DNA from: Thermoplasmatota archaeon
Lineage (GTDB): Archaea > Thermoplasmatota > Thermoplasmata > UBA10834
Length of the DNA: 15,637 bases
Reading direction: 5' to 3'
Assembly: GCA_030836605.1 (NCBI GenBank)
Contig: JAUPMC010000104.1
Coordinates: forward strand, 1 to 15,637
How positions within the stretch are numbered: the stretch's first letter is position 1; each line of letters begins with the position of its first letter. Under the pieces are notes generated by a model that was given only the letters and a program-made list of their open reading frames with translations, was not told where the DNA came from and did not search any database. Of this stretch, positions 1 through 4,860 are shown piece by piece. The position numbers were made by a program, and so were the translations under genes.

Positions 1-300
1 GAGTGGGCCAAGGACGCCGTCGAGAGGGGCGCTGGAGAGGTGCTCCTGACGAGCATGGACGCGGACGGCACCAAGGAGGGGTACGACATCGAGCTGACCA
101 GGGCGGTCGCGAGGGCGGTCCGGGTCCCGGTGATAGCGTCCGGGGGCTGCGGCACGGTCGACCACATCGTGTCCGTCCTGACGGAAGGCGAGGCCGACGC
201 CGCGCTGGCCGCGTCGATATTCCACTTCGGGGAGCACACGGTCGCGGATGTGAAGAGGGCCCTGGAGGCGAAGGGCGTGCACGTGAGGTGGGGCTCGTGA
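1..300 (+). CDS. hisF: HisF, cyclase subunit of imidazole glycerol phosphate synthase (3' part only)
   Basis: This is the C-terminal 99 residues of HisF; the 5' part lies before the window and the frame is open from base 1. HisF makes the imidazole ring in histidine synthesis, using ammonia passed from HisH. Visible family marks are EWAKDAVERGAGE leading into LLTSMDADGTKEGYD, the conserved strand and loop that carries a phosphate-binding region and an active-site-side Asp, then VPVIASGGCG, the glycine-rich phosphate-binding loop, and the late AALAASIFHFGE helix of the TIM barrel. The end (TGA at 298-300) overlaps the GTG start of hisIE, so the two are translationally coupled in a his operon. 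The match to HisF is unambiguous; only completeness cannot be judged. Confidence 0.95.
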   Translation, partial: EWAKDAVERGAGEVLLTSMDADGTKEGYDIELTRAVARAVRVPVIASGGCGTVDHIVSVLTEGEADAALAASIFHFGEHTVADVKRALEAKGVHVRWGS

Positions 301-881
301 GCCAGTCCGGGAACGATGGCCTGATGCCAGTCGTGGTGCAGGATGTCAGGAACAACAACGTGCTGATGCTGGCGTACATGAACGACGAGGCGCTCGAGCT
401 TACCAGGAAGACGGGGTACATGCACTACTGGAGCAGGTCGAGGAACGCGATCTGGAAGAAGGGCGAGACATCCGGGAACGTGCAGAAGGCCGTCGAGCTG
501 CTCGTCGACTGCGACGGGGACGCCATGTTGGCTCGGGTCGAGCAGACCGGGGTCGCGTGCCACACAGGGACCTACTCGTGCTTCGCGAAGGACCCGATCC
601 CGCAGAGGGATGTCTTCGCGGAGCTCTGGGCGGTCTTCTCCGAGCGCGAGTCGTCCCAGTGCGAGTCGAGCTACACGCGCAAGCTCATGAACGACAGGAA
701 CCTCCTGCTGAAGAAGATCGGCGAGGAGAGCTCGGAGGTCATCATAGCGGCCAAGGACAAGGAGCGCGGCGAGGTCGTGTACGAGGCCGCGGACCTGATG
801 TACCATCTCATGGTGCTGTTGTACGGCGAGGGCATCACGATGGACGAGATCAAGAAGGAGCTGGAGGGGAGAAGGAGATGA
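297..881 (+). CDS. hisIE: HisIE, bifunctional phosphoribosyl-AMP cyclohydrolase / phosphoribosyl-ATP pyrophosphatase
   Basis: Fusion enzyme of 194 residues for steps two and three of histidine synthesis. HisI occupies about residues 10-97: metal and active-site marks are WSRSRNAIWKKGETSGN (45-61), VDCDGDAM (70-77) and ACHTGTYSCF (87-96), giving the three zinc cysteines C72, C88 and C95. HisE covers about 105-190 and shows KIGEESSEVIIAAKD and the YEAADLMYHL helix with the acidic residues that hold magnesium. The start is taken as GTG 297, which overlaps the hisF stop as GTGA and follows a GAGGTG ribosome site at 285-290 with 6 bases between. A GTG three codons earlier (288) is possible but overlaps that ribosome site. 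The frame stays open upstream of 288, but that part reads as an Arg/Gly-rich shadow of hisF. Confidence 0.95.
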   Translation: MSQSGNDGLMPVVVQDVRNNNVLMLAYMNDEALELTRKTGYMHYWSRSRNAIWKKGETSGNVQKAVELLVDCDGDAMLARVEQTGVACHTGTYSCFAKDPIPQRDVFAELWAVFSERESSQCESSYTRKLMNDRNLLLKKIGEESSEVIIAAKDKERGEVVYEAADLMYHLMVLLYGEGITMDEIKKELEGRRR

Positions 882-1546
882 GGGCCAGGAGATGCGACTT
901 CCACGCGCACACGACTCTGAGCGACGGCGACCTGCTGCCGATGGAGCTGATCAGGCGGGCCGTCGCCTCCGACCACGCGGCGATAGCCTTGACGGACCAC
1001 GCCTCGTTCTCGAACATCGAGTGGATGGTCAAGTCGCTCGTGAGGGACTGCGAGAAGGCCGAGAGCTGGGGCATACAGGCGATACCCGGCGTCGAGCTTA
1101 CCCATGTCCCGGTGAGGCACATCGACGAGGCCGTCACTCTCGCGAGGAAGAAGGGGGCGGAACTGGTCGTCGTCCACGGGGAGACCCCGGTCGAGCCAGT
1201 CGAGCCAGGCACGGACCATGTGTCGGTCATGAACCCCGACGTGGACATCCTGGCGCACCCAGGGATGATATCGGAGGAGGACGTCCAGATCGCCGCGGAG
1301 AACGGCGTCTATCTTGAGATATCGTGCAGGAAAGGCCACTCGCTCTCGAACGGCCATGTCGCCCGCCTTGCCCGCGCGGAAGGCGCGAAGCTGCTCGTGA
1401 ACACCGACGCGCACTCACCATCGGACCTGAGCACCATGGAGTTCGCGAACAAGGTGGGGCGCGGCGCCGGGATGACCCCGGAAGAGGTCAGGGTCGCGCT
1501 CGTGGCCAACCCCGCCGAGCTTCTCAAGAAGCTCAAGAGGCTCTGA
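878..1546 (+). CDS. PHP-domain phosphatase, candidate archaeal histidinol-phosphate phosphatase
   Basis: Protein of 222 residues of the PHP (polymerase and histidinol phosphatase) superfamily, matching the archaeal group usually named histidinol phosphate phosphatase domain-containing protein. Metal-binding motifs are all present: DFHAHTTLSDGD (H9 and H11), ITDHAS-like LTDHAS, IPGVELTH (Glu), VVVHGETPVEP (His), DILAHPGM (His) and NTDAHSP (Asp and His). It starts at ATG 878, overlapping the hisIE stop as ATGA, so it is the next gene of the his operon. By family and context it probably removes phosphate from histidinol phosphate, the penultimate step before histidinol dehydrogenase, in the cytoplasm. 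The activity is inferred; PHP proteins also include other phosphoesterases. The sequence does not resemble the RNase P p30 subunit, another archaeal PHP-like fold. Confidence 0.85.
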   Translation: MRARRCDFHAHTTLSDGDLLPMELIRRAVASDHAAIALTDHASFSNIEWMVKSLVRDCEKAESWGIQAIPGVELTHVPVRHIDEAVTLARKKGAELVVVHGETPVEPVEPGTDHVSVMNPDVDILAHPGMISEEDVQIAAENGVYLEISCRKGHSLSNGHVARLARAEGAKLLVNTDAHSPSDLSTMEFANKVGRGAGMTPEEVRVALVANPAELLKKLKRL

Positions 1547-1553
1547 GCCGCCC

Positions 1554-1614
1554 CGTTATTAAGTGGCCGGGCGAGATTTGATAAACACCCGTCCCCTCTG
1601 CGTCGTCAAGGGAG
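1554..1614 (+). promoter_or_regulatory. Probable promoter and ribosome site of the nikR-like gene
   Basis: The 76-base gap after the his operon holds GTTATTAAG at 1554-1562 and TTTGATAAAC at 1577-1586, either of which could be an archaeal box A. A GGGAG ribosome site lies at 1610-1614, 8 bases before ATG 1623. A leader with a ribosome site favours the upstream element as the TATA box. No NikR-type long inverted repeat was seen here. The T-rich part may also help end the his transcript. Confidence 0.4.
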
Positions 1615-1622
1615 CGGACAAG

Positions 1623-2018
1623 ATGACGATTGTGAGCATCTCGGTGCCCGAAGACCTTCTGACGAGGTTCGACGAGGTGTCCAAGGCCAAGGGCTTCAGG
1701 ACCAGGTCGGATTCCGTGAGGGAGGCGATGCGGTCGGCGGTGGACGAGGACGAGTGGGAAGGCTCCGAGGGGGACAACCAGGTCGTCATCACGATGGTGT
1801 ATGACGAGATGGGCCCCAGGGGGGAGCTGTCCGTGCTCCAGCACAGGTACGACGAGATACAGATGATGCTCCACCTGCACCTCGAGAAAGGCCAATGCAT
1901 GGAGGTCTTCATCGCCCGCGGCTCGAACGCCGTCCTGAGGGAGATCCTGGGGAAGATCAGGAACGTCAAGGGCGTGAGGTCCATACGGTTCATATCGACC
2001 TCGGGGCCGTCGCTGTGA
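1623..2018 (+). CDS. nikR: NikR/CopG-family metal-responsive transcriptional regulator
   Basis: Protein of 131 residues with the two-part NikR build. Residues 1-45 are a ribbon-helix-helix DNA-binding domain (IVSISVPEDLLTRFDEV, then RSDSVREAMR). Residues 55-131 are an ACT-like metal-binding domain, including VVITMVYDE, LQHRYDEIQ, LHLHLEKGQC and the terminal VKGVRSIRF strand. The HxH plus Cys pattern (LHLH, then C eight residues after the first His) matches the known nickel ligands. The earlier His, in LQH, sits 10 residues before the HxH rather than the usual 11, so one residue seems missing in the loop. Such proteins bind nickel and repress nickel uptake or hydrogenase genes. ATG 1623 was chosen because it follows GGGAG and starts at the ribbon strand; a GTG at 1563 would add an unlikely 20-residue tail. 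It is convergent with the C11 peptidase gene. Confidence 0.8.
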   Translation: MTIVSISVPEDLLTRFDEVSKAKGFRTRSDSVREAMRSAVDEDEWEGSEGDNQVVITMVYDEMGPRGELSVLQHRYDEIQMMLHLHLEKGQCMEVFIARGSNAVLREILGKIRNVKGVRSIRFISTSGPSL

Positions 2019-2076
2019 CCATAGGCTACGCTGGAACCGTGTTTCGCCCTGCTCGGATCTGCCCTGCGTCAGCGCA

Positions 2077-3294
2077 TCACTTGCTGACCCTCATCCACCC
2101 GCAGGTCATCAGGTTGTACAGCACCAGGAACTCTCCCCACCCGCTGTCCTCGGCGAACGCGATGGTGCGGTAGGTCTCGTAGCCGGTCCTGAAGGCCTGG
2201 TTATGGGAGCCCCAGTACATCGAGACCCCTCCGCACGCGGAGGTCCTGTCCGGGTTGTAGACGTACTTGACGGCGCCGTCGATCAGGTCGACCATGGCCT
2301 GAGTGGCTTCCATGAGCTCGGTGTCCTCCGCCATCTCGGGGTCGTCCATGATGTGCCTTCCGAGGTCGACCATGTCAACCTGGTAGTGGGACCCGCAAGA
2401 CACGTAGTAACTGTCCCTGAGGGCTTTCCTGTAGTTGGATGTGAAGTGTTCGAGCCCCTCGGTCATCTCCTCGACCCAGGCGGTTATGACATCCGCGGAC
2501 TCGGCTATCTCCATCACGTCCACGACCCCCAGCGTGCAGTACCATCCCCACGATAGCGGCTCGTAGACCTCCATCCAGCCGTCGACCATGTCGACAGCCA
2601 CCTGGTCCGGTGTCCTCGACGGGTCGAGGGCCACCGGCGTGAACATCTTGTCGTACGGGAACCCGTCCCCTGCGACCAGCTCCTCCGACGCGACGAGCAG
2701 CTCCACGAGCCCAGTCCGAGCGGCCTGGTAGGTTATCTCTATGCTCGAGCAGGAGCAGGCGTCGAACGCGAGTATGTCGATGTAGATCCCGGCCCCGACG
2801 ATTGCGTCCTCCATCTCTTGGAGCGTTATGCAGTCGCCATCGGATGAGTCGTCCCAGCAGAAGCCCTTCCACGCGCTCCCGTGGTCCCATGGGATCACGA
2901 GCAGGTGGTCGGCCGGATAGTACGTGTCGACCTCCGTGAGGAACCACTGGAAGGTCGCCCCGTCCCCGAAGTTCATCTCGGGGTAGGTCTCGACGACACT
3001 GTACGAGCCTCCCGAGATCTCCATCCTCTCGACGCCCTCGGTGCTCAGCCTGTCGATAATGGCCACTATGCTCAGGCCGTCGCTCTCAGGGATGTTCAGG
3101 AGGTACGGGAGGCTCGGGTCGTCCCAGTACATCTCCAAACTGCAATCCGCATCCACATAGAGGGCGATGGTCCAAGTCCCATCAGAATCGTCCTCTGCGA
3201 TCACGCTCACCTTGCCGCCCAGGCAAAACCCGGGCGCAAGCAGTACGAAGGCTAGAACAGCACATGCCACTAGGCTACCACGCCTGACCTCCAC
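2077..3294 (-). CDS. Secreted clostripain-family (C11) cysteine peptidase, copy 1
   Basis: Protein of 405 residues. An N-terminal signal peptide (RR, then CAVLAFVLLAPGF) is followed by the mature domain. The C11 marks are WTIALYVDAD near residue 41, DRLSTEGVE near 81, the catalytic His in PWDHGSAW (H138) and the catalytic Cys in AFDACSCSS (C180), the His-Cys dyad in the order and spacing of clostripain-family enzymes. The family cuts mostly after Arg or Lys and is often self-activated. The usual DACLMG is replaced by DACSCSS, and the common ADNN motif by DADC, so it is a divergent member. The GTG start (3292-3294) has a strong GGGGGAG site at 3301-3307, five to six bases before. It is a clear tandem paralogue of the next gene upstream. 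The role is probably extracellular protein breakdown; specificity cannot be read. The Cys near the signal cleavage site lacks a lipobox. Confidence 0.85.
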   Translation of the reverse strand: MEVRRGSLVACAVLAFVLLAPGFCLGGKVSVIAEDDSDGTWTIALYVDADCSLEMYWDDPSLPYLLNIPESDGLSIVAIIDRLSTEGVERMEISGGSYSVVETYPEMNFGDGATFQWFLTEVDTYYPADHLLVIPWDHGSAWKGFCWDDSSDGDCITLQEMEDAIVGAGIYIDILAFDACSCSSIEITYQAARTGLVELLVASEELVAGDGFPYDKMFTPVALDPSRTPDQVAVDMVDGWMEVYEPLSWGWYCTLGVVDVMEIAESADVITAWVEEMTEGLEHFTSNYRKALRDSYYVSCGSHYQVDMVDLGRHIMDDPEMAEDTELMEATQAMVDLIDGAVKYVYNPDRTSACGGVSMYWGSHNQAFRTGYETYRTIAFAEDSGWGEFLVLYNLMTCGWMRVSK

Positions 3295-3300
3295 TACGAC

Positions 3301-3369
3301 TCCCCCTTTGAACGAGGCCCCTTGAAGGGCTCCCCGCCAGTCTTCGAATGTCGCTTACGCTATTAAACG
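3301..3369 (-). promoter_or_regulatory. Promoter and ribosome site of C11 peptidase copy 1
   Basis: Reading the minus strand, CGTTTAATAG (3360-3369) is a good box A. Start of transcription would fall near 3335-3340, leaving a leader of about 40 bases that contains the GGGGGAG ribosome site (3301-3307) ahead of GTG 3294. This suggests that the two C11 genes are separately transcribed although they point the same way. Confidence 0.5.
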
Positions 3370-3456
3370 GTGTCCCTTTGGGAGCGGTGGGTCAGTGTGG
3401 GAGAATAGAATCATCGAAGAGGTTTCCAGAAGGGGTTTCAGTCAAGCCTGGACGCC

Positions 3457-4641
3457 CTAGGCGTTGTAGTCGTCCAGGAACGCCCACCAGCCCATGTCCA
3501 TGGCGTAGGCGACCTCGGTGTACGCCTCGGAGTAGAACTTCCAGTCCCCTCCGACGCCCCACCACAGCGTCATGCCGCGGTTGTCCAGGGCCGCGCTCCC
3601 GCCCCAGTGCGCGATGACCGTGCCGTCGACGGCGGCCACCATCGCGGAGGTGGAGGCCCTGAGCGCCTCGTCCGTTATGGCGGGGTCCGCCAGGATAGTG
3701 TCGCCGAGGTCCACGATGTCCACGTGGTAGTGGGTGCACCAGGCGAAGTATGCATCCTTCAGGATGGCCTGGTAGCTGTCTTCGTAGGCCGCCAGGCAGG
3801 AGTGCATCGATGCGGTCCACGCCTGGACTGCGCCGGCCGTGGCGGCGAGGGCCGCTAGGTCGACAGCCGAGAGAGCTACAGTCGACGCCCAGGTCTGCGG
3901 CTCGTAGAACTCCTGGAATGCGAGGACCATGTCAGTTGCAAGTTGCTCGGGCGACCTGGAAGTGTCCGTCGCGGTCGGGATGAACATCGTGTCGTACGGG
4001 AACCCTGTCGTGGGGACGGACTCCTCGGATGCCACGATGATCCCGACGAGCCCCGTCTGGGCGACCTGGTACTCGACCTCGATGGCCGCCATGTTGCAGG
4101 CGTCGAACGCCAGCACGTCGATGTACACGCCGGCTCCCTCGATGGCTGCCTGGAACTCAGGCATCGTGATCCTGTCGCCGTCGGATGAGTCATCGTCGCT
4201 AATGTACCTCCAGGCGTAGCCGTGGTCCCACGCGATGACCGCCAGCTTGTCGGATGGGTAGTTGAGGTCGACCTCCTCGAGGAACCACTGGAACGTGGTG
4301 CCGTCCCCGAAGTTCATCTCCTCGCAGGTGGCGACCACGCTGTACTCGCTCCCAGAGATCTCGACGATCTCGGTGCCCTCGGTGCTCAGCCGGTCCACGA
4401 ACGCGACGATCGTGAACGCATCGTTCGCCGGCAGGTTCAGCAGGCCGGGCAGACTGGCGCCATCCCAGTAACTTTCGAGATTGTTATCCCCGCTCACGAA
4501 GATGGCGAGCGTCCACGACTCAGACTCGACGCCGGCCCCTCCTTGGTAGTCTGGCCCGTTCTGGGCGACCGATGCCCCGGGCGCGGCGAACACCGCGACC
4601 ATCATCAGACACGAGAACAGGACCACCGATTTCTTCCTCAT
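3457..4641 (-). CDS. Secreted clostripain-family (C11) cysteine peptidase, copy 2
   Basis: Protein of 394 residues, paralogous to the C11 gene at 2077-3294 along its full length. A typical signal peptide (MRKKS, hydrophobic stretch, APGASVAQ) spans residues 1-27. The mature part shows WTLAIFVSGDNNLESYWD near 43-60, close to the family's ADNNLE strand, DRLSTEGTE near 83, the catalytic His in AWDHGYAW (H140) and catalytic Cys in AFDACNMAAIE (C182). DNN and DACNM are nearer to the family consensus than in copy 1, so this copy may keep the ancestral activity. ATG 4641 follows GGGGGAG (4648-4654) with 6 bases between. It lies 162 bases upstream of copy 1 and is divergent from the M28 peptidase, with a shared 219-base control region. 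The protein is likely exported and cleaves extracellular proteins. Confidence 0.87.
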   Translation of the reverse strand: MRKKSVVLFSCLMMVAVFAAPGASVAQNGPDYQGGAGVESESWTLAIFVSGDNNLESYWDGASLPGLLNLPANDAFTIVAFVDRLSTEGTEIVEISGSEYSVVATCEEMNFGDGTTFQWFLEEVDLNYPSDKLAVIAWDHGYAWRYISDDDSSDGDRITMPEFQAAIEGAGVYIDVLAFDACNMAAIEVEYQVAQTGLVGIIVASEESVPTTGFPYDTMFIPTATDTSRSPEQLATDMVLAFQEFYEPQTWASTVALSAVDLAALAATAGAVQAWTASMHSCLAAYEDSYQAILKDAYFAWCTHYHVDIVDLGDTILADPAITDEALRASTSAMVAAVDGTVIAHWGGSAALDNRGMTLWWGVGGDWKFYSEAYTEVAYAMDMGWWAFLDDYNA

Positions 4642-4647
4642 TCTAAT

Positions 4648-4720
4648 CTCCCCCGTAAAGGCCCAAGACCCGTCTTGGACTGGTCAGGCCCGGCTGGAAA
4701 TCGCCGCCCAGCTATATGTA
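4648..4720 (-). promoter_or_regulatory. Promoter, leader hairpin and ribosome site of C11 peptidase copy 2
   Basis: On the minus strand TACATATAG (4712-4720) is a strong box A, placing the transcript start near 4688-4692. The leader of about 48 bases then holds a perfect 7-base inverted repeat, CCAAGAC-CC-GTCTTGG (4663-4678), 8 bases before the GGGGGAG ribosome site (4648-4654). The repeat may act as an operator just downstream of the start, or as an RNA hairpin in the leader. Confidence 0.5.
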
Positions 4721-4754
4721 CCTGCCCGGCGGCCTCGTGCCGCATACTGACTCG

Positions 4755-4780
4755 CCTCCCGAGAGGCCTTCCCCGGGAGG
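4755..4780. repeat. Inverted repeat CCTCCCG / CGGGAGG in the divergent peptidase control region
   Basis: Two perfect 7-base arms (4755-4761 and 4774-4780) flank a 12-base loop that contains the palindrome AGGCCT. It lies between the two divergent promoters. A TTTTT run follows at 4793-4797 on the plus strand, but 12 bases away, so a terminator is less likely than a regulator site. Confidence 0.4.
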
Positions 4781-4791
4781 GCGGGGATGGT

Positions 4792-4853
4792 GTTTTTAGA
4801 GTACAACTCTATACATCCCCTGCTCCGGGTTCTTGCCGGGGCAGCGAGGGGGG
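4792..4853 (+). promoter_or_regulatory. Promoter, operator-like palindrome and ribosome site of the M28 peptidase gene
   Basis: The segment holds GTTTTTAGA (4792-4800) and CTATACAT (4809-4816), both possible box A elements. The perfect inverted repeat TAGAGT-ACA-ACTCTA (4797-4811) overlaps both, a placement typical for a repressor site. A strong GAGGGGGG ribosome site is at 4846-4853, 7 bases before the proposed CTG start at 4861. Confidence 0.45.
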
Positions 4854-4860
4854 AAGACAT

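Noticed and set aside
3..296. N-terminal extension of HisIE over the hisF region
   Set aside because: The translation is Arg/Gly-rich low-complexity typical of an out-of-frame high-GC reading, while the hisF frame shows real conserved motifs.
3220..3240. Lipoprotein anchoring of C11 copy 1 at the Cys near the signal peptide end
   Set aside because: The residues before the Cys are Pro-Gly-Phe, which does not fit a lipobox (small residue directly before Cys).
3421..3440. GGTTTC direct repeat after C11 copy 2
   Set aside because: Two six-base copies only; expected by chance and not tied to any feature.
4222..4860. Open frame extending the M28 peptidase more than 200 codons upstream
   Set aside because: It is antisense to the C11 gene and its promoter, is rich in Arg and Pro, passes through the box A and ribosome site, and would bury the clear signal peptide inside the protein.
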